NCBI GenBank assembly: GCA_018894105.1
Contig: CM032127.1
Span: 2,761,001-2,825,000, forward strand
From: Jacaranda mimosifolia
Taxonomy: Eukaryota > Streptophyta > Magnoliopsida > Lamiales > Bignoniaceae
Length of the DNA stretch: 64,000 nucleotides
Direction: 5' to 3'
Below the pieces are notes generated by a model. The model made no database searches, was not told the DNA's origin, and saw only the letters and a list, made by a program, of their open reading frames with translations. This document shows, in pieces, positions 48,188 to 61,459 of the stretch. The translations under genes and the position numbers were made by a program. The first letter of the stretch is position 1; the number at the start of each line of letters is the position of its first letter.

Positions 48188-48385
48188 ATAATGTCCAGTG
48201 ACATCAGTTTCTCATATTATTTCAGAAGTCTTGAGTTCGAGTTTGAATAGGTTTCTTTGTGCATTTTATGTACACATGGTTGTATAGCGTATAATTCAAT
48301 TTATTTGATTTGAGAATATAATAATATTGATTTGTTGAAATGATAAAAAAATTCGTCACTCGTAATGTTCTCTAAAAAAATTATA
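48188..48385 (+). mobile_element. SINE-like repeat, copy 2
   Basis: Contains AAGTCTTGAGTTCGAGTTTG (B-box-like) and the same 3' half as 45825-46030: TTTATTTGATTTGAGAA, TATTGATTTGTTGAAATGA and CTCGTAATG. The A box is poorly preserved. Confidence 0.5.
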
Positions 48386-51030
48386 TATAATAATTGGTAT
48401 TTGTAGAAATAAAATTTTGGCCCTTTGGGCTAATATGTTAAAACATCATTGTTCAAGGACTTAATGTTAATTATGTTAGTCAATAAACAAAAATATTATG
48501 ATACATCAAGTATTATTTTAGTAGTCCTATAAAAATATGCAATTTGAGCAATGTTTTAGACTAAAGCTTTTACTTAGTTTTTATTGAGGCAAATAAAAAT
48601 TTAAAACAATGATATTATTATATAAGTTAATATCATAAATCAAGCATATAATTACCGATCCTTTCTTTTTTTATTTTATTTTTTTACTATTAAAATGATA
48701 ATTTAATGAATCCGATCTCTTTTTCTTTTTCCTCCTAAAAATATCATGAAGCCAAACTCATTGCGTTAGTAGTTTAAGAATCAATCATCTAAATAATAAA
48801 AAAGTCTCTTCTATCGCTCTTTATTACTCTTTAGTCTTTCGTCCTATTAAAGAAAATTATATCTTTATGATGAATATTCTAAATAAAACTCTATTTTTAA
48901 GGTAAATAATTTGATAAACATAATAAACTAATTCATCTAAAATTTCATACTCAACTAAATTGTACATTTAAAAAGTATTCATACAAATAAATAAATAATA
49001 CCAATTGTATAGATATATATAGACACACACACGTGTGTGTGTGTGTGTTCCTTGCCACGGGAAGTCCAATCAGGCAACACAAGACACGGAGACACTACAA
49101 AAGTGAATGCCAATGGCATCACGTGGGCAACATGGGAATAACTGCAAAAAAGATAAAGCTCCAATAATTGCACGAAATCCTTGCATACTTCACATCAAAT
49201 CGTTCCTAGTGGATATCATTATATCAAGGGGGAATCATTAATCATACTATTTATTTTATTTTATTTTATTATATTTTAAAAATATTTAAAATTTATTTAT
49301 ATTTTTTTGTAAAATTATATCGATAGTATTTAATTTACCTCTAATGTAATATTACAATATATATTTTTTTTTATGAAATATTTGGTGTAGATAAATAATC
49401 GACAATATCTGTAGTTACTATTATTACAATCAACACCAAATTAATGCATTATTGACAATGTAACATAAATTGTAATATTCGTAGTACCATAATTGTCATG
49501 ATTTCATTTTAATCATATTATTGATTGAATCAAACTATATAACCTTATAAGATTCAATAAATTAGGTGAGTAGAATCTTGAGAATCTTGGCCCACCTTCC
49601 AAGGATCACGCCACTTAATTATTTTTTGATAATTGATTGTGCCACTTAATTAAATAATAAATAAATGATCAGTATTTTTTAGATTTTTTAATAATTTATC
49701 CTTTTTTAATATGTATGTTGATACATTAATATTATGTGCTTAAGAGCATATCAATAAAATTATAACAAAATTTATATTATATAAAAAGGATAAGTTTCTT
49801 ATATATTTAAGGTACGCATTTATGTCGTCTTACATGTTTTGGATTCTTAATTATACCTTTAATTTTTAATTTAATTTCAAAAGTACATTTTTCACTGGAT
49901 ATAGAATTATAAAGCACAAGTAATGTGATCAAAATATAATGACAATATTCATTAAATGCGTGAGCAATTATATATATCCTATATTTTTTAACTTTTGATG
50001 CTATATTTTTTAACTTTTGATGCAATAATTTTTATTATAAATGAGTTTATATTAATTGATAATTAGTTATTTGATGTGTTTATAGTTAAAATTGTGTTAT
50101 TATCTATCTACTCTATATAAAAGAAAAATCGAGTGCTTTATTATTAGTATTAATAATATGATAAATTAAATTTAATGCATATAGGAATAATATGTCACAA
50201 AAATTGATTAATATAAAATATTAAGATGAACTCTCGGGTACAATAGCACAACAATTGAATCTTAACACTACAATATTGGTATCATTAATGAAAGAAAAGG
50301 GGGATTTAATCATATTTTGACTCAAATATTTGTTGTGAAATTTTATAACGTCAATTTTATATATAGACATGTTTCAAATCAAAGGCTCACAATATTCAGC
50401 TCTACTTAATCAATTTTTCAAGAAATCTTCATATCCAAACTCGGAAGAATCATCAACTATTCTGTCTTTCACTTTTCTTTTCTTTTTTTATATATATGTA
50501 TAATGTATAAACATATCAAAAATCTGTTATGATTCAAATTTTGAATATCATACTTATATATAAAAATAATATTATTAAATCAATTGATCATTCGATATTT
50601 TTGTTTGAACTATGAAAGGTCAGCCGACCAATGGGTGGAAGGCAAGATTTGAAATTCTTTTTAATGAAAAGTATTTAATACTTTTTTAAATATAATTAAA
50701 AATAAAATACGCCTCCATCATTGTCTTGATTTTAATAATGTATAATGAAGTCTATTACTAATTTTTTAAATTTCTTTTGTAATCAATCCATATAAATTAT
50801 TAGTGCTTTTCAAAAAGAAAAATAATTAAAATGTCATACTAATTTGGAAGATTTATTTGGTATTGTGAGGGCCTCACCCGTTTCATAATTGTGAAAGTAA
50901 CTTGAATGGCACATTTATTTGATTTGTTGGTGCATTTATTGACCTCTGGCCAATTACATTAAAGGAAGTATTTGCTGATTACAATTTCCAAGTTGGCCAA
51001 TAGACCAATAATGTTACCTAGGCGCGGGGA

Positions 51031-51054
51031 AAAATAAATAAATAAATAAATAAA

Positions 51055-51085
<31 letters not shown>
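51031..51085. repeat. (AAAT)n and (TAG)n microsatellites
   Basis: A run of AAAT units is directly followed by about ten TAG units in intergenic sequence. Confidence 0.95.
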
Positions 51086-51086
<1 letters not shown>

Positions 51087-51520
51087 ATAAAATTTTATTT
51101 AATTTAGAGAGTTTCTTCAAGAAAAAATAATTTTAGAAAAATAAAAATTTATTTCAAGACATTATAAAACAAAATATAAATAATAAATTTGAAATAAATG
51201 AAAAAATACTTATCATTTTAAAATATCTTTAAGTAGAACGAAAAATTAATTAGTTCAAAAGAACGTCTAATGTGTTTTAATAGCATCTTAACAATATATA
51301 TATATATATATTTACAGTAATTTATACAAGTTAAATAGACATCACACTTCTAACGCTTATTGTTCACTCAAACGACTACATAAAAAAATTATTTGACTAA
51401 ATTTCATATTGAAAAAAAGCATCACGTGTAAAAGACTCAACTTAAGAAGTAATTGATTGATTACTTACACTAAAATTCAATTTAATAATTTATTTATGAA
51501 ATATAAAAAATAGATTTAAT

Positions 51521-51957
51521 TAGGGCTGTAAATGAGACGAGACGATTTGCGAACATTTTATATTCGTTAGTTAAATAAGTCCAGTCAAACTCAATAATAT
51601 TGGTTCAAAAAGTTTACAAGCCTAAACAAACATTTTCATATTTTGTATATATAGTTATATATAATAAGGTTCATAAAGATGATGATGATAATGCTAATAA
51701 TAATTTGTTTGTTACTTTTAAGAAAACAACAAAATTTTAAAAAAAATTTATAATTATGAATTTTATTTTGAGCCCAAATAAATTCAAACATACACGAGCT
51801 TGAGTTCATCCTAATTTATACTAATTGAATTTTTCTGCTAACTTGTGACAAGCCTTATCGAGTTGAGCTCAACAAGGCTTGCCTGAGCCTTCGTTTATTC
51901 AACGAGCAAGTTTGAGCTTGCTATGTTCGAGTTCAACTCGGCTAGTTTACACTCATA
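51521..51957. mobile_element. hAT-type MITE, decayed right end
   Basis: Left end TAGGGCTGTAAATGAG; right end TTTACACTCATA is a degenerate copy of the inverted TTTACAGCCCTA. Flanks GATTTAAT and AATTCAAT match at 6 of 8. Rich in GAGCTTGAG-like words near the ends. Confidence 0.6.
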
Positions 51958-53164
51958 AATTCAATTATTAAAATATAAAATTTTGAATCTACATGGGAAA
52001 AAAAAAATAAAAAAATCCATAAATAGAATATGGCTTAGAAATGAGAAACATAAATAATACATCGTATTCAAATAACAACTATTTTACACTGGCATAATTT
52101 ACAAAACATGAAAAGCTCTTATATATTGTACTATTAAGTACACAAGAATTATTGATCCAAGATTATCACTAAATCTTCCAATTCCAAATACATTTTACAT
52201 GCCGAATTAAATAAAAAAATAAATGTGTTTTAATTCCTATTTTTATTTTGAAATAGTTATCCTTCTATTTTCTCGCGATACGAAGGAAGGAAATTTAATT
52301 TTGTATGGAAAAGAGAAAATAATTTAAAGTAACATACAAGTAACATCAATAAAAAAATATTTTTTATACCATATTATCGTTTTAATAAAATAATAAATCT
52401 TAAAACTCAATATTTCTATCTAAATAATGCATATAATTTTCTTTTATTACATTCGACCAACCCTTCCTAAAACAAAATAAAGAATTAAATTTATAAATAT
52501 TGTTATTTTAATATTTTCTTAATTTATTGAATATCGAAACTCGAACAAAAAATGTTACTATCAAAACATGATTAAAAATTTACCCCTTACCAAAGGATGT
52601 CAAAGAGATTAGCATAATCATGTTCCCTAATCTCAAGTTAATCCAAGTCATTAGCATTTTACCCTTCGTAATCTATGTTTAATAATTTAATATAAGTTGT
52701 GACAGTCTAAATTAATTATGGGAGTCTGAGGTCAGTCACACGTGGCATAACAAGAACATGTGAGCCCACACGATATCGCAGCCTTGGCCTTTGATTCGAC
52801 AAAACTTCGTCGTTTCGTGGTCCCATGTATACGCTTGCGGCTTGTCCATTTCTCAACCCCCATTCCATTTATTTATGGTGAACTACCTTTTCCATTCTGC
52901 CTTCCACTCCACCTCCTCTACAATTCTCTATTCGTTTCTTTTCTATTTCTCATCCACCAGGATTACTCCATTGACTGACTCTATTGAGGGAATTTTTTTT
53001 TTTTTTTTCATTCTCCAAGAATTTCTATATTCACTCTATCTTAACCAAGAAACTGAATTGTGCGAAAAAGCGGAGACCCTTTTGAATTCAGAGCGGAAAG
53101 ATATCAAAAAGTGAAGATTTCGTTTAATAATTCGTCGAAAAGGTGGAATCTTGAATACTCTTGA

Positions 53165-56100
53165 ATGGCGAGAAATATAAAAAATTGGAAGGCTTTTGGG
53201 CCCTTTTTTACAGTTGTCTGGAGCTTTTTGCTGGCTTCAATCTTTGTTTCTGCTGAGAGAAGCTTAAAGCAAGAATCTTTGTCGCGTAATTCAACTGGGA
53301 TTTCGAGTCATGATTCAGATTTATTGTCATCTTTTGTGAATTTCCTATGGCAAGCTGATAAATCGGGTTACCACCACGTTTGGCCGGTGAGTTAAGATCG
53401 TCGATCCAGTCCAAATTCTAAAATCGTTATTGAATATGTTGTTCTTCTTTGATTTGATTAAATTCAATGTTGATATCTTATATGTTTACTTATTTTTCTG
53501 GGTCCGTAGATTTGTTTATGAAGCATTTATTGCTGTGGATGGAGGTTGGTGTGGTCCTTACTGGACTAATTTAATGAGTTATGGGATTGTCGTACACGGT
53601 ATTGATCCAATAATGTCAGAATTGCCTCGACTTTTAAGTATGAACGCCGTCAATATGTATACATACAAAGTTGATGTATCATAATTTGTAGCATGCATAA
53701 AGCCATAGCCCATGTAAATGAGGATACATACAAATCAAATCTATGATGGATGATATGCTTATCATGCTTGATGCGCGTATACAAAGATAAAGAAAATGAC
53801 TGATTACCATAATTAATCATCTCATTGAGTGTGCCAATGTCGCCCATGTTACTTAAATTTCTTGATTTAGACCTCATAGATAGTGAGCGAGTTGAAACTG
53901 TGTTAATTTTTTCCTCTTATTTTGTCCGTATACGAAGGTGCAGTTTAGTCATTCTATTTCAATTCTTTTATATATATATATATATATTTTTGAGTGGTCG
54001 GTGATGCATGTTAATCTGGTCTTTGATCCACAGGATCTGAAATTCAACTGGCAAATTGTTGTTGGTAGCATAATTGGATTCTTTGGAGCAGCCTTTGGGA
54101 GTGTAGGTGGAGTTGGTGGTGGCGGAATATTCGTTCCTATGCTAACTCTGATTATTGGATTTGATCCTAAATCAGCTACTGCTATCTCAAAATGTGAGGG
54201 AGAAATATATCCGCTTTAACTGCAACTTACGAATTTTAGTCTTGTTTCCATGTTTGATTGGGTGTACCATTTCTTGATTGGTTGAATTGATTCAAATCCG
54301 ATAGGGAAACTGCTAGATTCCCTTGCCGTCCTTGTAAAAGAAATTCTGGTTACGAATAGTTGATATAATATCTTTGGGGTACTTGCCTCTATATTTTACT
54401 CCTTTCTGTTCTTTCTGATTTCTATATTCAGTAGAGACTAGAGAGTAAAAGTTCTAGTTATGTGGTACAGTTGAAAATGGGTTGTTACAAAGCCATTAAT
54501 GAGTTTGCTTTTCCTCTACAATGGTTTCTCAAGAGGTGAAATATAAATAGAAAAAGTTTAGTTTTGGTTTTACAAATATTTATGAAGCTTAGCGTATAAA
54601 CGCATTTTCTGACATAACAGGTATGATCATGGGAGCCGCAGTCTCAACTGTTTACTACAATCTTAGGCTCAGACATCCGACTATTGACATGCCCATTATC
54701 GACTATGACTTGGCTGTTCTCATCCAACCAATGCTCATGCTAGGCATTAGTATTGGAGTTGCTTTCAATGTGCTATTTGCCGATTGGATGGTTACCGTTC
54801 TTCTAATCATTCTCTTTATAGGTGATAAATTGGTCTATTGCAATCTATTTGTTAGGTTTCATCCTCCCGTTCAATCTGTTTACTTAATACAATGGTTACA
54901 GGTACGTCGACCAAGGCGTTCTTTAAAGGAGTTGAAACTTGGAAGAAAGAAACTATTATGAAAGAGGTAAGTGAAGTTATTTTCTCTTCTCTTAATAATG
55001 GATTAGCTGTAGTAATCCTCTAACCTTTAAACTAAGGAACTCACCCCGACCTTCTTTGGAAAATGAACTTTGATGACTACAAAAACCTGATTTGACGTTT
55101 CAATATTTTGGTGTTTTTTGAGTTCAAATTAAAAGTTGGGTTGGGGCTTCATGATTGTGTCTGATGCTAGGCACATTTCTGTTGATGAGGTTTTTACATA
55201 ATTGATTTTCAGCAAAATAAGGAACGTGCTTCTAATTTTCTACTGTTACTTCTCAAATAACTGATCCTTCTTGCTGCAGGAGGCTGCAAAGCGATCGGAG
55301 ACAAATGGTGGGTGAATTGAGAGCATTCATTTTATCAATACCTTCAAGAACCACCCTCCCCTTTTCCCTTTTGGACATTCTCTTAGAATTGAAACACGTT
55401 TTCTCCTGTTGTGTCAGGCGAGGGCAAAGACGACACAGAATACAAACTTCTTCCTGGCGGGCCCAAGGAGGCTAAAGACTTGGAGGAAGCAGAGGTGAGA
55501 AAAAAACATCCTAGAACTAGTTCTAATTTTCCAATGACCGGAATTCCATTTGATATATTTCTCATCATCTCAGGTCGGTGTTCTTGAGAATGTTTGCTGG
55601 AAGGAATTCGGGCTTCTTTGCTTCGTTTGGATTGCATTTCTTGCACTTCAGATCATCAAGGTTTCGTTTATCACCTCTTCTTTTTCCCTTCTACTTTGGA
55701 GTTTTTTCAAACTCGTTAGAATATGTAAACTTACTGGCCTTGAATTGAAACAGAATTATACAACTACGTGTTCGGCAATATACTGGGTGGTGAACTTGCT
55801 GCAGGTATGTCTGTACACTTGAATTCATATTCTTTGCCAAAACCTGCAACAATTGTATGATCTCATTTGTGGTGAAACTGGTCCTTTGTCCCGTACAAAT
55901 TTCCCCGTTTAATGTTCATTGCAGATCCCTGTCTCCTTCGGTGTATCTGGTTATGAAGCAGTTAGCCTTTACAAGGGATGGCGGAAGATTGGATCAAAGG
56001 GAGAAGAAGGTACTAACTTTAAAGTGCACCAACTGCTCACTTATGGCTTCTTTGGCGTCCTGGCCGGTGTGGTTGGTGGCCTTCTAGGTCTAGGAGGTGG

Positions 56101-56859
56101 ATTTATCATGGGTCCACTATTTTTGGAATTAGGCGTTCCTCCTCAAGTGAGTTCCAACTCTTTTCAATGCACCGTTGCCAACTTTTTCTCGATAACTTAA
56201 GATGCATGGTTATAATTTTCAATCGAACTTCCCTCTCAGGTTTCAAGTGCCACAGCCACCTTCGCCATGATGTTCTCCTCATCAATGTCGGTCATCGAAT
56301 ATTACCTTCTCAAACGTTTCCCCGTTCCTTACGGTAAGTGACTCTTGATGAAACAAAACTTATACAGCTTTTCTTTCGAAAATTCAAAACGATCTATGCG
56401 CTCCAAATTTGTGCTGCCAGCTCTCTACTTTGTCGCTGTTGCAACCGTCGCCGCATTCATCGGCCAACATGTCGTTAGAAAGTTGATCATCATGCTGGGA
56501 CGAGCATCCATCATAATCTTCATTCTGGCATTCACAATCTTCGTGAGCGCCATCTCTCTCGGTAAGCACATTTAACTGTATACTTACCAAATCTCTCATA
56601 GGGATGTCCAGTGGTTATTTAGCTCAATGACATTAGCCTCACACATTGTATGTGAGATCAGATCCAACAGACTCTTAACATGCATATTTATAATTTTTCT
56701 TTTAAAAGAAAATCTCTCATAAGGTTGAAATCTTGTTTCATCATCGATCATTTTACCATTTGGGGTGAAACAGGTGGAGTCGGCATTTCTAACATGATCG
56801 GAAAGATTGAACGGCACGAATACATGGGCTTCGAGAACCTCTGCAAGTATGAAGCTTGA
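53165..56859 (+). CDS. TauE/SafE family (sulfite exporter-like) membrane protein
   Basis: Twelve exons: 53165-53386, 54034-54193, 54621-54821, 54902-54966, 55280-55307, 55418-55494, 55574-55660, 55754-55804, 55925-56146, 56240-56333, 56421-56561, 56774-56859; 1,434 nt, 477 aa, all GT-AG. The N-terminus has a hydrophobic segment [17 protein letters not shown] like a signal sequence. The two TauE/SafE half repeats are seen: [19 protein letters not shown] with [17 protein letters not shown], and [20 protein letters not shown] with [21 protein letters not shown] hydrophilic loop (about residues 125-180, Lys/Glu-rich) separates them. Bacterial relatives export sulfonates, sulfite or related anions; the plant substrate is not known from sequence. 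No defect is seen. Confidence 0.95.
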
Positions 56860-58830
56860 TAAATTGCTCGCTCGTCGGCAGTTGCGCTGAAAATGGATGC
56901 TGAATCCAGATATCTCGCCCTGGCAAGAAACAGAAATTCTTTTTGCTCAACTCGATTTAATATTCAAATGCTTCCCACTGTATGCAGACAATTTTTCCTC
57001 CCTTCTGTAGAATGTGCTCCTCCTCTAGCTCAGTTCAAGAAATGCAAGTTTAGTTGATATTGATTCCACTGGAATATGTTCTCCAGAAGAACATTAGGGT
57101 TTTAAGTGTAATAATTCAGTTTTCCCTTTTTTGCCTTCATGTTCTGGTGTATTGGGAATTCATGGAAATAGTTTATCAAAGTCCCCAAGTGATGAATTGA
57201 AAAACTTGTGCATGTTTGCAAAATTCTTGGTTTGATGATTTCTGATCATACCAATTAATAGTAACTAGTGTTATTTAAATCTCTACGAGTGAAATTAGGT
57301 AAATTTCTCGTTATTGCATTCATGGTAATAGTCAAATTGACTGGCCGCCATCGAATGGCTAAAATTTTTATAGTAAATTTTAAGTCATACATGGATATTT
57401 ATTTTAGAAAATTAAAATTGTATTTGAGTTATTATATTTTCATAAAAAATATAATAACGGGATAATATCTGAACACGGTTAAATCTTTTTATCTTTTTCA
57501 ATGAAACTCTCACTATCACTAATTGCGAAAAAGACAAAAAAGAAAAGAAAAAAAAAGAATATGTTCTAGAAAAATAAACCAATCACAAAAATATGCTACA
57601 CCATTTGAATGTATTGGCTAGTCATTATTGATTGTTTGGTTGGGGTTCTCTTTTGCCCTATTGGGTAGTGATTTTATTTCAAATGATGATTCAAAAAAGT
57701 AATCTTTTTTGCTGCAGAAAAAAATGGAAGGACATCATTTTAGGTGAAGAATATGAAGAACAAAATGAAATTTGGAAGTTACCATTTTGGTAAAAAGAAG
57801 CCTACTTTTAGGGGGGCCAAACAACAACTTGGATAAGAATGGCACCTTTATCCTTTATCTTTTCCTTTTTCATTTCATTTCCTTCATTTAGTCACTTCTT
57901 TCACTTCATGCATTACAAATTAAGTTTGTTTTCTTTTAAGGAAAATGGGGAGTTTTTTCATTAGCAATCTATTGGAAAAATAAGCAATATATTTTATTAA
58001 ATTTATTTAAATTATTTTATAAGTTTTTGTATTTTATAAAATATTTTTTGAGCTTATAAGATGCTTGATTTTATTTTAAAAATAATTTTTTAAAAGTGTT
58101 TGGAGAAAATAAGATATTAAAGGTTATAAAATGTTAGTAATGATAATCTGTAATTAACGTGGTAAATTAAAGGAGTTTGTTATGATTCTAAAAAGAAGAT
58201 AGGAACTCCCCCATTTGGTTTCATTTTCAAATGCCATTTCCACATTTTCTATTATTCCAATTCACATTGCTACTATTCCAAAAAATGAAACACATAACTT
58301 TTTATACATTTCACCAAACATTATTTTTATTTTCAAAATATATTATCCAATAATATATATGTCTTCTCTCAATAACTTATATATCTTCTCTATCTCTCTA
58401 TTCCATTATTTATATCTTTCTCTACCTACAACTTATTAAAACCAATATAATCATTATTTTTACGACAATTCATCCAAATACAAACTCATTTTCAACTCAT
58501 TTCACTAACTAATTTTTTAAATTTAGAAATGATGAAAATGAAAATGAAACCAAACAGGCCTTTATTTTTTTAAAAGAACTTATAAGATTTCTTATATCAT
58601 ATTTTGAGAGTTTATAATAATTTTACTTAAAATTCTACCAAATACTTTTATAACATATTATAAGTTTTCAAATATCTTATATTATATTTTCTCCGGGTTC
58701 ACTATATTATTCGACGTGAATAAATAGACACAAAAATCATTAAATTATTAAATTCCGTTAAATAATAAACTAGCTAATAAACATTTGTTAGAGGTTATAA
58801 TTTATAAACATGCCTTTGGTCTTGGCCCAA
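56860..58830. other. Intergenic, nested MITEs
   Basis: The first 250 bp is probably TauE/SafE 3' UTR. No gene follows. Around 57960-58690 a family-C-like repeat (CTTATAAGATGCTTG ...) is interrupted by a second MITE-like sequence (about 58208-58562, ATTTGGTTTCATTTTC ... GAAAATGAAACCAAACAGG). Confidence 0.55.
58208..58562. mobile_element. MITE-like element nested in another repeat
   Basis: Inverted ends CCATTTGGTTTCATTTTC and GAAAATGAAACCAAACAGG. The ends resemble family B at 15271-15625. It splits a family-C-like repeat, so it inserted later. Target duplication is unclear. Confidence 0.5.
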
Positions 58831-59019
58831 GACTTTCCAAAATATAGGTCCAATAACAAATTCACTACTTTAATCTGAAATATGGGCCTGAATCCGGTTC
58901 GGCCGCTGGCCATTAGCGGAAGAACAGAAAGATGAAGATCAATATCAGTCAATCGTAAATTAAGACAAGAAAAGAGGAGAATCGAAACCCTAGAGAGAGA
59001 AAGAGGGGAGAGAAGGAAG
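58830..59019 (+). promoter_or_regulatory. Promoter and 5' UTR of the CCDC25-like gene
   Basis: Contains TTGGCCCAAG, ATGGGCCTGA and the telo-box AAACCCTAG (about 58986-58994), then a GA-rich leader (AGAGAGAAAGAGGGGAGAGA) running into the ATG. This is the usual layout of a constitutive plant housekeeping promoter. Confidence 0.6.
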
Positions 59020-61459
59020 ATGGTATTCTACTTTAAGGCGCGGCCGGAGGCCGGAGACTACACCATATTCATGGGCCTCGACAAGTACGAGAACGAGGAG
59101 CTCATCAAATACGGATTCCCCGAAGATATTTGGTATTTTTTAATTTGTCGAATTTTTCATTCTAATTTAATCGGTGAAATAGATCTTGAATTATTTATTT
59201 ATTTTTAATTTGATTTGTTTGAGAATATGGGGTTTTGATGCGTTTGTGCAAGAGAAAGGAAGAAATGTGCTAGTTTTGTTTTGTAGAAACTAAGGCTTGA
59301 TCCTATGGAAAGGGTGATTTACGTGTAGTTATTATTCTCTGCAGTGTGCGGAAGCTTAATTGGTGCACTAATGGGTGGAGAATTTGGAATTTGTAGACTC
59401 TGAGGTGGAAGAGATACTATGTAATGGGTTGTTAAAATTGAACAAGGATTAAGTTGTTTGGTCATTCTGAGATTTGTGTAGCTCAACTAATATTCTGTTG
59501 TATATGATAAAATCTTGAAATTTGTTGTAAGTCGTTAGATTTTTATCTTAATAACGCAAATGAACTAAGTCAGCAAATAGAAGATTTAGTTTTCCATAAT
59601 AGCTTAGTTTATTAAATTTCAAGAGTTTGCAATTGGAGCACATTTTTTAGCTTGACCAGCTACAAATATTTGAAGGCAATATATTGATTACGGCTGTGTG
59701 CAGACCAATTAAGAACTGTGCAAGGGTGATTTCCAAAGGGGTTTTCTGATGCATTCATGTGTGTTTTTGCTGGATACCTAAACAAGCCTATTAAGATACT
59801 CCAATTTTATATTGAATATGGCCTTATTCTGTTCGGCCATTGTTACAGCTTGCTTGACAGGGATGATTTTCTGCAGGTTCCATGTGGATAAAATGTCTTC
59901 AGCCCATGTTTATCTGAGATTGCACAAGGGTCAAACCATTGATGATATGTCTGAAGGTGTATTGGAAGATTGTGCTCAACTAGTTAAAGCAAATTCTATC
60001 CAAGGCAAGTGCTTCACCCATGTATAATTTTGTTTCAAATTTGTATGAAATGTAGGCTATGTAGCTCATTTATTGAACTCTTTTAGTTTGCTGAACGCAG
60101 TGTCTTTTTATTGAATCATATGCTTAAGGTCTTATGTGGTTGCAATATGTTATTTTAATCTTCAGGAAATAAAGTAAATAATGTAGATGTTGTTTACACT
60201 CCTTGGCAAAATCTTAAGAAGACTGCTTCCATGGATGTTGGGCAAGTTGGTTTCCATAATTCAAAGATGGTGAGCTTTATTATGTTTTGTCTTCTATTTA
60301 TGATCCCTATACTTGGCTTTCCCCGCAGTTTGAATTCTTCACTTGGTTGACATTGTGATGATAGTTAATTTATTGGGTTTTTCTGCTTAGGTTCGCACTG
60401 TAAGAGTGGAAAAGCGAATAAATGAAATAGTTAATCGGTTAAACAGGACAAAGGTGGAAAGAAAGCCAGATTTAAAAGGTGCATATATTGTTCTGTGAAA
60501 GCTCTCGTATTTTCTTTTGGCTCTCAAGTATCACACTTGAACATGTTTGCTTATCTGCTCTTCCTGCATTTCCTTTGAATTTGAAGCATCAGGTTAAGTA
60601 TGATGCTTCAGTGTTTGCCATTTAGCATCAGAGATTTTGACTCGTGTTTTTATGTGTTTAGCTGAACGTGAGGCAGTTAATGCAGCTGAAAGAGCAGAGA
60701 GGAAACTGCAGCTCCGGGATAAAGTGAGTCATGCTATTGCTTGGTTTATCTAGCCCCAATGAAGTAGACATATTCATTGACTTCCTCTTTTGGTCCATGC
60801 AATTATGTAACTATATTCTGTCCCAGGTGTAAGTATTTGTTTTCGTCACTAGTGACCTGGTTGTGTTTTCCATCCTATAAACCAAGAGCCAGTTCTTGGC
60901 CCTCTATAGGATTCTCTGAGAATTCTGGAATGTAGGGGCCATTTGGGGGTTTGAGTATGTCCTCCTAAATTGTGATTTTTTCTGAGATACCTAAGGTTTC
61001 TTGGCATCATAGAACTAGCTTCACATAAAACTAAATACGCATACAAGGAGGATTATACAGGTAAATCATGGCAACGCAGCAAGTTGTAGGAGAAAAAATA
61101 TGAAGTAATTAAGGAGTTCATTTGAGTTCAAGCCTAATCTGTTTTGAGTTCATTATTAGATGGTTGCTTTATGGTTTGGTTTGTGGGACGGTACCAGATA
61201 TAATAGTTGTTGACTATCATTTTATTCCCTCCTTTCAAAATAAATAAATAAGTATATAAGCCAATAACAAATTTGTGGCATATATTTGCTTTTAAATGTT
61301 TTGCAGAAACGACGGGAAGAATTAGAAAGGCTCGAAAAAGAGAAACAGGCTGAATTAAGGAGCTACAAAAATTTGATGGTAGCTGAGAAGATGACATCTA
61401 ACAAGGACATAGCATCCACCACCAAGACCCTTCAAGAACTTGAAGAAGATTTCATGTGA
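59020..61459 (+). CDS. CCDC25-like NFACT-R domain protein
   Basis: Six exons: 59020-59132, 59877-60004, 60166-60269, 60391-60478, 60662-60723, 61307-61459; 648 nt, 215 aa. The N-terminal NFACT-R (DUF814) domain is clear: [77 protein letters not shown] and GQVGFH. After about residue 115 the chain is a charged coiled coil ([20 protein letters not shown]) ending [19 protein letters not shown]. Length and order match animal and plant CCDC25 proteins (about 208 aa). NFACT-R domains occur in ribosome-quality-control factors; the plant role is not established here. Intron 2 uses a GC donor (CAAG|GCAAGT); using the nearby GT at 60009 would give a stop. Confidence 0.95.

Larger units (their letters stand above)
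41101..53164. other. 12-kb gene-free stretch of decayed repeats
   Basis: No supported gene. Contents recognised: a triple short repeat (41869-42021), (TG)n near 43643-43675, (CA)n at 44368-44393, a MITE (44624-45295), SINE-like repeats (45825-46030, 46585-46699, 48188-48385), two hAT MITEs (47168-47546, 51521-51957) and (TAG)n at 51055-51085. The ORF at 44000-44245 (minus) looks like decayed repeat. The rest is AT-rich and unassigned. Confidence 0.6.
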
